Below the pieces are notes generated by a model. It was not told the origin of the DNA and made no database searches. It worked only from the letters and a program-made list of their open reading frames with translations. The translations under genes and the position numbers were made by a program. This document shows, one piece after another, positions 24,398 through 31,565 of a DNA stretch of 64,000 nt. The DNA comes from Pseudarthrobacter siccitolerans (GTDB lineage: Bacteria; Actinomycetota; Actinomycetes; Actinomycetales; Micrococcaceae). The first letter of the stretch is position 1. Every line of letters begins with the position of its first letter. Where the stretch lies: NCBI RefSeq assembly GCF_030823375.1, contig NZ_JAUSXB010000001.1, positions 3,534,001 through 3,598,000 of the forward strand, written 5' to 3'.

Positions 24398-25129
24398 TCA
24401 GTACCAGTTGTTGGACAGGTGGAAGTTCAGGGCGCCACAAGGTGACTGGTAGCGCTCCTGGATGTAATTCAGGCCCCAGTTGATCTGCGTGCGGTAGTTG
24501 GTGAGATAGTCCGGGCCGGCGCTCGCCATCTTTTCAGCAGGCAGGGACTGGACGATGCCGTAGGCGCCGCTGCTTGAGTTGGTGGCCGTGGTGGTCCAGT
24601 CGGACTCCTTGGTCCACAGGGTCTGCAGGCACTGCATCTGGTCCGGAGCCCAGCCGTAGCTGGCAAGCTGGCCAGCGGCGTAAGCCTGGGCGCCGGCGGG
24701 GTCGTTGACCGCGACGACGAGTGCCGGCTCAGGAGCGGCGGTAGGCGCCGGGGCGGGCTCGGGAGCCGGGGCCGGTGCTGCTTCGGGGACGGGGACTGGT
24801 GCCGGTTCAGGGGCTGCCGCCGGTGCCGGCTCTGCCGCCTGCGGGGCCACTGCAATCTCCTCGGCCGCCGGGGCAGGCGCCGGGTTGGCCCGGATTTCGC
24901 TCTTCTCAATGCTGAGGTTGGACTGCGCTTCAGCGGCCTTGGTTTCGGTGGCAGCGACCCGGATGCTGGATTCGGTAGCCTGTCCGGCCGCTCCCACTCC
25001 TACGAGGAGTGCAGCGGATGCGGCAAGTACAGCCGCGCGCTTGCCGATGAAGGGGATTTTGCCGGCTTCGCGTCCGGCGTGCGGTGCAGACCCGGATTTC
25101 GGGCGCGGTTTAACCAGGAATTTGGACAT
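24398..25129 (-). CDS. Secreted lytic transglycosylase-like cell-wall protein
   Basis: A 243-aa protein with a basic N-terminus and a hydrophobic signal segment (AAVLAASAALLVGVGAAG, residues 32-49), an Ala/Pro/Glu repeat-rich linker (about 83-140), and a C-terminal lysozyme-like domain: LASYGWAPDQMQCLQTLWTKE, the serine-rich NSSSGAYGIVQSLP and INWGLNYIQERY. The glutamate in TKESDW is the likely catalytic acid. Two cysteines in the domain probably pair. It would cleave or remodel peptidoglycan outside the membrane. A c-di-AMP riboswitch lies in its 5' leader, as for many actinobacterial wall hydrolases and resuscitation factors. GAGAGG precedes the ATG. Confidence 0.9.
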   Translation of the reverse strand: MSKFLVKPRPKSGSAPHAGREAGKIPFIGKRAAVLAASAALLVGVGAAGQATESSIRVAATETKAAEAQSNLSIEKSEIRANPAPAPAAEEIAVAPQAAEPAPAAAPEPAPVPVPEAAPAPAPEPAPAPTAAPEPALVVAVNDPAGAQAYAAGQLASYGWAPDQMQCLQTLWTKESDWTTTATNSSSGAYGIVQSLPAEKMASAGPDYLTNYRTQINWGLNYIQERYQSPCGALNFHLSNNWY

Positions 25130-25140
25130 GATGAATCGCC

Positions 25141-25300
25141 TCTCACACCTGCGGAGTTAGCTGTCGGGTTCGGATGAGGGCATCCGGCCACACGGAAAGA
25201 ATCACGTGTTGGCTTAACCCCAAGGGCAATAGTGCCCGGGACGGTGGGTCCCCCGCCTCTGCCTTGGTTCAAGAGAAATCCGGGAAGTGGCAGAGCTTGG
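25141..25300 (-). ncRNA. Cyclic di-AMP riboswitch (ydaO/yuaA type)
   Basis: Read on the - strand the leader contains, in order, the conserved blocks of the ydaO riboswitch: GGCGGGGGACCCA (25256-25244), GGGGTTAAGCCAACACG (25222-25206), and CCGAACCCGACAGCTAAC followed by TCCGCAGGT near 25173-25149. The order and spacing fit the two-ligand fold. It ends about 12 nt before the lytic transglycosylase start codon. c-di-AMP binding normally turns expression off. Boundaries are approximate. Confidence 0.9.
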
Positions 25301-25412
25301 CGTCATCCGGATATACGGCCCGAACGGGAACCGTACCTAAACGACGGTACAGGAATTCGGAGCACAAGTCACATTTTGGTAACAGAGATCACGACGGCGG
25401 CGCGTCGCCTTG

Positions 25413-26912
25413 CTACGCCTGCGGAAGTGGGAGTTGCAGGGCGAACTGCGTGCGTCCCGGCTGTGACGTCACCGTTACCCTTCCGCCGTGCGCCTCAACA
25501 ATGGATTCCACGATGGAGAGGCCCAGACCGCTGGTACCTTCGGCAACGGAGGCTCCAGCCTGGTCTCCCGCTCCCTTTCGTGCCGCGTCTGCGCGGGCGA
25601 AGCGTGAGAAGACATGGTCCACGAACTCGGCAGGGATGCCGCCGCCGTCGTCCGTTACGGTTACTACCGCCGCCCCTTCAGGTGACTTTCCAACCCCTGT
25701 GACCACTGTGGTCCCCGGGGGAGTGTGCTTGCGTGCGTTCGAGAGCAGGTTCATCAGGACCTGGCGCAGCTGGGAGGCGTCGCCGTTGACCACGACGGGC
25801 TCGTCCGGAAGCTCCAGCCGCCAGTTATGGCCCGGCGCCATCACCTTTTCGTCGCTGACTCCCTCAATCACCAGTTGCGTAAGGTCCACCTCGGTGAGCT
25901 TGAGCGGCTGGCCCTCATCGAGCCGGGCCAGCAGCAGCAGGTCTTCCACCAGGGCGGTCATCCGCTCAGACTGGCTCTGCACGCGGGCCAACGATTTTTC
26001 GCCGTCGGGAGTGAAATTCTCCGTCATCCGCATCAGCTCCGTGTAGCCCCGGATGGCGGTCAGGGGAGTGCGCAGCTCGTGCGAGGCGTCGGCCACAAAC
26101 TGCCGCACCTTGGTTTCGCTCCTCTGCCGCGCCTGCAGCGCGTTGGCCACGTTGTCCAGCATGAGGTTGAGCGCGTGGCCTACGCTGCCCACTTCCGTTC
26201 CCGGATTTGAGTTCGACGGCGGCACCCGCACCGCAAGTGCCACTTCACCGGCGTCCAACGGCAGCTGTGAAACGCGGGTTGCCACCTCTGACAGCTGCTC
26301 CAGGGGCTTCATGGTGCGGCGGATCAGCACCGTTCCCACCAGCCCGATGAGCAGCAGGCCGCCCAAGGAGACGAACACAAAAGTCCACACCAGGGACGTA
26401 AGCGTGCTCTCCTTGGTGGCGAGGGGGAGTCCGGTCACCAGCACATCCCCGTAATTCGTTTTCACGGCTATCAACCGGTAATCACCGTTGGAGAGGGTGC
26501 GGTCCACCGGCTGCGCGTCCGTGGCAAGGTCCAGCAGCGCCTGCTTGTCCTCGGCGGACAGCGGCGAGCGGGTGGTGTCCGAGGCGAGGAAGCCGGCGCT
26601 GTTGACCTGCCCGTTGAGCACGCGGGCGTTCAGGGTTCCCACGCTCTGGCCACGGGCGTCCAGCGGGTCCCTTCCATTGAAGCCGCCCATGGGCGGGCGG
26701 CCCGGATCGTTCGACCGGTCCGCGGCCTGGCTGAGCTGTTCGTCGAGCTGCCGGGTGAGGAAGGCGTCCATCGAGGCATAGCTGGCCACGCCCACTGCAC
26801 CGCAGATGGCGATCAGCAGAGTCATGGCAAGGAGGATGAGGCGGGTCCGCAAATGCCAGGTATTGGGCTTGAGCCAGCTCCGGCGGTGCGGCGCAGCCTG
26901 TTGCGAGGCCAT
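25413..26912 (-). CDS. Two-component sensor histidine kinase
   Basis: A 499-aa membrane kinase. Helices at about 24-46 and 173-197 flank an extracellular domain, followed by a HAMP linker (RRTMKPLEQLSEVATRVS), a HisKA domain with the phospho-acceptor in FVADASHELRTPLTAIRGY, and a HATPase domain (N box LMNLLSNARKHTP, G1 VTDDGGGIP, G2 GTSGLGLSIV). It resembles the TcrY/TrcS branch of actinobacterial OmpR-linked kinases. The gene starts 7 bp after the response regulator stop. The signal sensed is unknown. Downstream is the c-di-AMP-controlled wall hydrolase, which may or may not be a target. Confidence 0.95.
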   Translation of the reverse strand: MASQQAAPHRRSWLKPNTWHLRTRLILLAMTLLIAICGAVGVASYASMDAFLTRQLDEQLSQAADRSNDPGRPPMGGFNGRDPLDARGQSVGTLNARVLNGQVNSAGFLASDTTRSPLSAEDKQALLDLATDAQPVDRTLSNGDYRLIAVKTNYGDVLVTGLPLATKESTLTSLVWTFVFVSLGGLLLIGLVGTVLIRRTMKPLEQLSEVATRVSQLPLDAGEVALAVRVPPSNSNPGTEVGSVGHALNLMLDNVANALQARQRSETKVRQFVADASHELRTPLTAIRGYTELMRMTENFTPDGEKSLARVQSQSERMTALVEDLLLLARLDEGQPLKLTEVDLTQLVIEGVSDEKVMAPGHNWRLELPDEPVVVNGDASQLRQVLMNLLSNARKHTPPGTTVVTGVGKSPEGAAVVTVTDDGGGIPAEFVDHVFSRFARADAARKGAGDQAGASVAEGTSGLGLSIVESIVEAHGGRVTVTSQPGRTQFALQLPLPQA

Positions 26913-26919
26913 GGTGCGC

Positions 26920-27660
26920 CTACTCGGCAGGCTTGATGACGTATCCGGCCCCGCGCACGGTGTGGATCATGGGCGGGTGCACGGCATCCACCTTCTTGCG
27001 CAGGTAGGAGATGTACAGCTCCACGATGTTGGCCTGGCCGCCGAAGTCGTAGTCCCAGACGCGGTCCAGGATCTGCGCCTTGCTGATTACCCGCTTGGGG
27101 TTCTCCATGAGGTAGCGGAGCAATTCGAACTGGGTAGCCGTGAGCTGGAGTTCCTCGCCCGCCCGGGTCACCTCGCGGGTATCGACGTTCAGGACCAGGT
27201 CACCCACCACCAGCTCAGCCGTATCCATGGCGGCCACCCCCGATCGCTGGACCAGGCGGTGCAGCCGCAGGAGGACTTCCTCCATGCTGAACGGCTTGGT
27301 GACGTAATCGTCGCCGCCGGCCGCCAGGCCCACGATCCGGTCCTGCACAGCGTCCTTGGCTGTCAGGAACAACGCCGGGACCTCGGGCGCGAAGGCGCGG
27401 ATCCTTCCCAGCAGCTCAACGCCGTCGAACCCGGGCAGCATGACGTCGAGAACCAGGACGTCCGGGCGGAAGTCCTTGGCGAGCTTCACAGCCTCCGGCC
27501 CGTCGGCCGCTACGGCGACAGACCAGCCGGCCATCCGCAGGCCCATGCTCATGAGTTCTGAGAGGCTTGGCTCGTCGTCCACCACCAGGGCGCGGATGGG
27601 GGATCCGTCCGGGTGGGTGAGCTGGGGAAGGTTGTTTGTCATGGAGTGCGGTGTGGCCAT
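26920..27660 (-). CDS. OmpR/PhoB-family response regulator
   Basis: A 246-aa regulator with a receiver domain (acidic pocket VVDDEPS, phospho-acceptor Asp in VLVLDVMLPGFDG, Thr in FLTAKD and Lys in YVTKPFS) and a C-terminal winged helix (LQLTATQFELLRYLMENP, then VELYISYLRKKVD and RGAGYVIKP). It is the partner of the kinase downstream. Two ATGs are possible (27660 and 27642); GGAGAG precedes the first. It resembles TcrX/TrcR/PrrA-type proteins, without a specific assignment. Confidence 0.95.
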   Translation of the reverse strand: MATPHSMTNNLPQLTHPDGSPIRALVVDDEPSLSELMSMGLRMAGWSVAVAADGPEAVKLAKDFRPDVLVLDVMLPGFDGVELLGRIRAFAPEVPALFLTAKDAVQDRIVGLAAGGDDYVTKPFSMEEVLLRLHRLVQRSGVAAMDTAELVVGDLVLNVDTREVTRAGEELQLTATQFELLRYLMENPKRVISKAQILDRVWDYDFGGQANIVELYISYLRKKVDAVHPPMIHTVRGAGYVIKPAE

Positions 27661-28350
27661 GGAACAACTCTCCGATCACTCGTTTAGCCCGGGCTTTGGG
27701 ATTCCTGTGTCCCGGCTGTGAGTCCCAGCCGAGCCAGCTGGATGCGAAAAGCGGATGTGGCGCAAGGCAGCGGGTGCGGCGGAGGGAAAGCCTAGCGCCC
27801 TTCCTGCCCCCGCTGCTGCTCATCGGGTGCAAAACCGGGGCTGAATTCTCGCTGTGACGTCGGCGTGCCGCTGGACAGCGACGCACTCCGGGAAGGGGAT
27901 TTTGGTATTCCACACGCATTTGAAGAAAAAGACGCAAAGCAAGCCCCTGGCCGAATTAAGTTCCCTTTGCGGGCTTTCTGGGCCCCAGAAGCAGGATAAT
28001 GAACGCCGTTCTGGCCGCACTCAAGAATCGTGATCTACACCACAAAAGCTGATTTTGTCTCATTATGCGGACTAAATGGTCCATTGTTACTTGCAAGTTA
28101 GCATTGTTACGCTGCACACTTCCATTGTGAACAAGAACTCAACAGCACCTGCAGCCGCAGACTATTGGCCCAGCACATCCGCTGCTGCCGACATGCGCTG
28201 TTGTCGAATGTACGCCTGATCTTCCCACCCCTCGAAGTTCTCCAGGCATTCGCCCCCAGCCCAGCGTCGGGCGTCCCTCCCCAGTTTTCCATTGCGGGGA
28301 ACCCAGCATTCGAGCCGCGATGACGGCCATTCACATTGAGGTAACCAAAC
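27661..28350. other. 690-bp divergent intergenic region
   Basis: No gene-like frame is visible on either strand. The region separates the two-component operon from the winged-helix gene. Its central part (about 27900-28130) is more AT-rich than its surroundings, as expected for promoters, and it holds three spaced copies of CATTGT(G/T)A (see 28082-28130). The stretch from 28131 to 28330 shows no feature I can support and would form a long 5' leader for the winged-helix gene if the promoter is near 28100. Confidence 0.6.
28082..28130 (+). promoter_or_regulatory. Three direct repeats of CATTGTTAC / CATTGTGA spaced two helical turns apart
   Basis: CATTGTTAC occurs at 28082-28090 and 28102-28110, and CATTGTGA at 28123-28130, giving spacings of 20 and 21 bp. 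Direct repeats on one face of the helix are typical for winged-helix (OmpR-type) DNA-binding domains, and the downstream gene encodes one. Inferred operator. Confidence 0.4.
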
Positions 28351-29217
28351 ATGACAGTTGCATCCGGATACGTCCACATTTCGGTCCGTAACGCCGCCAA
28401 GGCTGGACAGCCTTCCGGCCTCCGCCCCGGCTTCGCGCCGCGCCCGTCGCTTGCGCCCTCCGCTCCCGGAAGCAGCTTCCCCGCCTCTGGATACGCACCC
28501 CAGGGCTACAACCCCAACTCTTACGGCCAGCTCCGTGCCGTCACTCCGGCTGAATCCGCGCCCGTGACTGCTCCCACGCCCGTCGTGGCCGGGCCCAGCA
28601 CTGTCCGCCCGGTGGCCAACGACAACGTGGCGCGCGGCTTTGTCCTCTACATGGGCATCGATGAGGAAACTGCGGCTGCCGCAGGGACCTCCATCGCCAA
28701 GCTCGCCCAGGAGATCCGCGCCTACGCCCAGTCCCTGGTGACGGGCGCCGAGAGCTACGCCGCTGTGGCAGTGGCTCCCGCCGGCACGCCCGGCTCAGCG
28801 CTCGACGTCGTCCGGTCCACCTTCGGGGACCCCACCGTCAACACCCGGCAGCGCACTGAGACCCCCCGGCCGCAGCAGCCGCAGGAACCGCGCCCCTCCG
28901 GCGTCCTGATCGACCTTGCACGCCGCGAAGTGCACCTCGACGGCGAATCCCTGAACCTGACCTTCAAAGAGTTCGAACTGCTGAACTACCTCGTGGAAAA
29001 CGGCACCCGCACTGTGGGCCGCGACGAACTGCTCGAAGGCCTGTGGCGCAACGCCGAAGAAGTGCCCAACGAGCGCACCATCGACGTCCACATCCGCCGC
29101 CTCCGCTCCAAGCTTGGCCGCCTCGCCAACACCGTGCGCACCGTCCGCGGCCAGGGCTACCGCTTCTACGAGCACCCCGAAGTCGTTGTCTGGGCCGCTC
29201 CGGAATACTCGATCTAG
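28351..29217 (+). CDS. Winged-helix transcriptional regulator without receiver domain
   Basis: A 288-aa protein. The C-terminal domain (about residues 183-280) is an OmpR-type winged helix: LNLTFKEFELLNYLVENGTR, then RTIDVHIRRLRSKLGR and RTVRGQGYRFYEHP. The middle (about 90-150) holds a small folded segment (FVLYMGIDEETAAAAG). The N-terminal 80 residues and a second linker are rich in Pro, Ala, Ser and Tyr and look disordered. There is no receiver domain or phospho-acceptor. GAGGTAA precedes the ATG. It may act as a phosphorylation-independent regulator. Targets are unknown. Confidence 0.88.
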   Translation: MTVASGYVHISVRNAAKAGQPSGLRPGFAPRPSLAPSAPGSSFPASGYAPQGYNPNSYGQLRAVTPAESAPVTAPTPVVAGPSTVRPVANDNVARGFVLYMGIDEETAAAAGTSIAKLAQEIRAYAQSLVTGAESYAAVAVAPAGTPGSALDVVRSTFGDPTVNTRQRTETPRPQQPQEPRPSGVLIDLARREVHLDGESLNLTFKEFELLNYLVENGTRTVGRDELLEGLWRNAEEVPNERTIDVHIRRLRSKLGRLANTVRTVRGQGYRFYEHPEVVVWAAPEYSI

Positions 29218-29592
29218 CACTTAGCGAAGGCGCCTATCCCATTCGGGGCGGGCGCTTTCGCTTTCGCGGGCCATCCTTCGGCGCCTGCGCTCGTACCTCC
29301 CCACCGCCGCCCTCGCCTCGCAAGCTCGGCCAGGGAACCCTGGCGGCGTGGGCCCAGCGACAACGGCGCTTTCGGGATGTGCCGCCTTTGGCGTTTACCC
29401 AGCCTCTCCGAGCATTTGCCTCCGCGGCTGGTTGAAGGCCGGGGCTGCGTCACTCGGAGCTTGCTTTTGGAGTCTTGGACTTGGCAGAGGCCTGATACGC
29501 CCGGTTCTTGCTCTCCTTCGCTCGCGAATGCATGCTGGGCGTGACGCTCTTGGCCGCGCCTGCGTTCCTTTCGCGGGTTATAGGCTTGGGCC
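29218..29592. other. 375-bp intergenic region with a terminator-like hairpin
   Basis: A hairpin at 29223-29262 (AGCGAAGGCGCC pairing with GGCGCTTTCGCT, one G-T type mismatch) starts 6 nt after the winged-helix gene and is a plausible terminator. The rest has scattered frames but none with a ribosome site or recognisable protein. A -10-like TAGGCT at 29581-29586 belongs to the next gene. Confidence 0.6.
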
Positions 29593-30120
29593 ATGAGTGA
29601 GCACCATCTTCGACGCCTTGTGATCATGCGCCATTCAAAGGCGGATTGGCCGGGTGGGGTGGCTGACCATGATCGTCCGCTGGAAGAACGCGGCCACCGT
29701 GAGGCACCGTTGGCCGGGCGGTGGCTCCTCAAACACAAGATCGTGCCCGACTTCATCCTGTGCTCCAGCGCCCTTCGCACCCGGCAGACCTGCACCTGGG
29801 TGTGCTCGGAACTGGGGGATAAAGCGCCCACGCCCAAGCTGGAAGACGGCCTTTACGCAGCCTCCGCGCTCCGCATGCTCGCCGTGGTCAACCACGTCCC
29901 GGACACGGTCACAACACTCATGCTGATTGCGCACCTGCCCGGCGTGCAGGATCTTGCCATGCACCTGGCCTCACGCGACTCCGACCACGACGCCTACATG
30001 GACGCCGCCACGAGATACCCCACCAGCGCCCTCACCGTCCTCGAAACCGAGAAATCGTGGGCGGAACTGGACGGACAGGACGCTCGGATCACCAAATTCA
30101 AGGTCCCGCGGGCGCACTAA
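29593..30120 (+). CDS. sixA: SixA-type histidine phosphatase
   Basis: A 175-aa member of the RHG phosphatase superfamily. The catalytic motif is LVIMRHSKADWP (residues 9-20), and the later histidine is in LIAHLPGVQDLA. SixA acts on phosphohistidine domains in E. coli; actinobacterial relatives are less studied. The start has TAGGCT exactly 6 nt upstream and no ribosome site, so it is probably leaderless. It is convergent with the membrane-protein gene, with a tandem repeat between the stops. Confidence 0.88.
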   Translation: MSEHHLRRLVIMRHSKADWPGGVADHDRPLEERGHREAPLAGRWLLKHKIVPDFILCSSALRTRQTCTWVCSELGDKAPTPKLEDGLYAASALRMLAVVNHVPDTVTTLMLIAHLPGVQDLAMHLASRDSDHDAYMDAATRYPTSALTVLETEKSWAELDGQDARITKFKVPRAH

Positions 30121-30126
30121 GGCCGG

Positions 30127-30189
30127 TTACTTCTTCGGCGCCGGACCCTACTTCTTCGGGGCCGGACCCTACTTCTTCGGGGCCGGACG
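30127..30189 (-). repeat. 21-bp tandem triplication covering the stop codon of the membrane-protein gene
   Basis: Three 21-bp units (30127-30147, 30148-30168, 30169-30189) nearly identical to each other. Read on the - strand each encodes PAPKK followed by a stop, so the gene ends at the first copy and two untranslated copies follow in frame. Confidence 0.9.
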
Positions 30190-30897
30190 CCGCGGAGGCT
30201 GCTGTGCATTCTGCCCTGCCGCGCTCTGCCGCAAGGAACTCTGGCCTGCCGCGCTCTGCCGCGGGGGAGTCTGCCGGGCGGCACTTTGTGTTTGGGGCAC
30301 CTGCCGGGCGGACGACGTCGGCTGCCGCACCTGCGCGCGTCCGGCCGAGGAGGTGCGCTGCTGCGAAGTTCCCGCCCCGCCCTGGCGCCGCACGGGCGCC
30401 TCTCCACGCGCACCGTTTCCGCTCCGGGAGGAGGCCCGCGCAAGAGCAGCCCGCCCAGGAGCAGCACGTCCAGGAGCAACCCGCGCGATCGGGCGCTGGC
30501 GGCCCGGCCAGGCGGCGCCGAGGAAGAGCGAGGTGAGCGCAGCCAGCAGCGAGAGTGCGGCCAGGAAGAAGTAGTTATCGGGGTCGTCGGTGGGCAGCGG
30601 CGTGCCGAAGAGCGACGACTGGTCGGTGAACGCCAGCTCCCAGGTACTCAGGAACGCCAGCGATCCCGCAAGGGCGAGGCTTGTGGAAATGCCGGCGATC
30701 GCCAGCATCACATACCGCCGCCGCCGCAGGACCTCCACGATGCAGGCAACATAGGCCAGCGCCAGCACACCCAGGAACGCCACGAATACAGGCTCTGCGA
30801 GCGTCATGCCCGTGAGGATCAGGAGCCCCGCAGCCACCATGCCGGTGATGACGGCAAACTTTCCGCTGTTCCCCATATGACGCATGTGCACAATCAT
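30169..30897 (-). CDS. Membrane protein with low-complexity C-terminal tail
   Basis: A 242-aa protein with four hydrophobic helices in the first 130 residues (for example AVITGMVAAGLLILTG and VFVAFLGVLALAYVACIV), then a 110-residue basic tail rich in Ala, Arg, Gln, Ser and Pro. The family is not one I can name. The ATG at 30897 overlaps the TetR stop (ATGA), so it is the fourth gene of the ABC-like/YhgE/TetR operon. A later in-frame ATG (30885) is possible. The tail is probably cytoplasmic and disordered. Confidence 0.78.
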   Translation of the reverse strand: MIVHMRHMGNSGKFAVITGMVAAGLLILTGMTLAEPVFVAFLGVLALAYVACIVEVLRRRRYVMLAIAGISTSLALAGSLAFLSTWELAFTDQSSLFGTPLPTDDPDNYFFLAALSLLAALTSLFLGAAWPGRQRPIARVAPGRAAPGRAALARASSRSGNGARGEAPVRRQGGAGTSQQRTSSAGRAQVRQPTSSARQVPQTQSAARQTPPRQSAAGQSSLRQSAAGQNAQQPPRRPAPKK

Positions 30898-31565
30898 CCC
30901 CGAGGAGGGGCATCCTTCAGGACGTAGCCGCGCATGATCGCCATGATTGCTGCAACACTTTGGTCACGGGTCCGCTCGGGGTTGTACGTCTGCCGGTCCA
31001 GCCCCACCACAAAGCAGGCGCCAAAGATCGCTGTCTCCAGGCTGCCGCGCGCGACGGACTGGTCCACCGGGTAAGCCCTGGCAACCTTTTCAACAGCATC
31101 CCCGATGACTTCCAGGAGCTCTGCGCGCAGGAGGGTGAACGTTCCCTGCCATTCGCTGGGCGTCCGCCAGTTCTCGCTCATCCACAGCCGGGCGAAGGAA
31201 GGGTATTCCGCCATGAAGTCCATGGCCTGCCCAATCATGCCTTCCATGGCCAGCAAGGGATCGGCGGCAGGGGCTGCAGTGCCGGCCTCATCCGGTGCAT
31301 CCAGCAGCCGCCCTTTGAGGATATCGACGCCGTGCCGCAGCAGCTGCGCAATCAGGTCCGATTTGCTGCCGAAGTTGTAGTAGACAGTCCCCTTGGATAC
31401 GCCTGCAGCTGCCGCAATCTCATCAACGGTCACACCGGCCGCGCCCCGCTCACCAATCAGCTCCATGGAAGCGTCGAACAGCTTCTGCCGGGTGGCTGTG
31501 GTCCGGGCAGGGCGCAGTTTTTTAGCCTGCTCCGGATCCGCGGGGTCCGGCTGGGTGGAAGTCAT
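30894..31565 (-). CDS. TetR/AcrR family transcriptional regulator
   Basis: A 223-aa protein with the TetR helix-turn-helix (TRQKLFDASMELIGERGAAG, then VDEIAAAAGVSKGTVYYNFG) and an all-helical ligand domain. Its start overlaps the YhgE stop (ATGA) and its stop overlaps the next start (ATGA). Co-transcription with the YhgE-type gene suggests it represses its own operon and senses a toxic or membrane-active compound. The ligand is unknown. Confidence 0.93.
   Translation of the reverse strand: MTSTQPDPADPEQAKKLRPARTTATRQKLFDASMELIGERGAAGVTVDEIAAAAGVSKGTVYYNFGSKSDLIAQLLRHGVDILKGRLLDAPDEAGTAAPAADPLLAMEGMIGQAMDFMAEYPSFARLWMSENWRTPSEWQGTFTLLRAELLEVIGDAVEKVARAYPVDQSVARGSLETAIFGACFVVGLDRQTYNPERTRDQSVAAIMAIMRGYVLKDAPPRG

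Noticed and set aside
29218..29592. Possible small genes in the gap before sixA
   Set aside because: The frames are antisense or out-of-frame shadows with no ribosome site and no recognisable protein.
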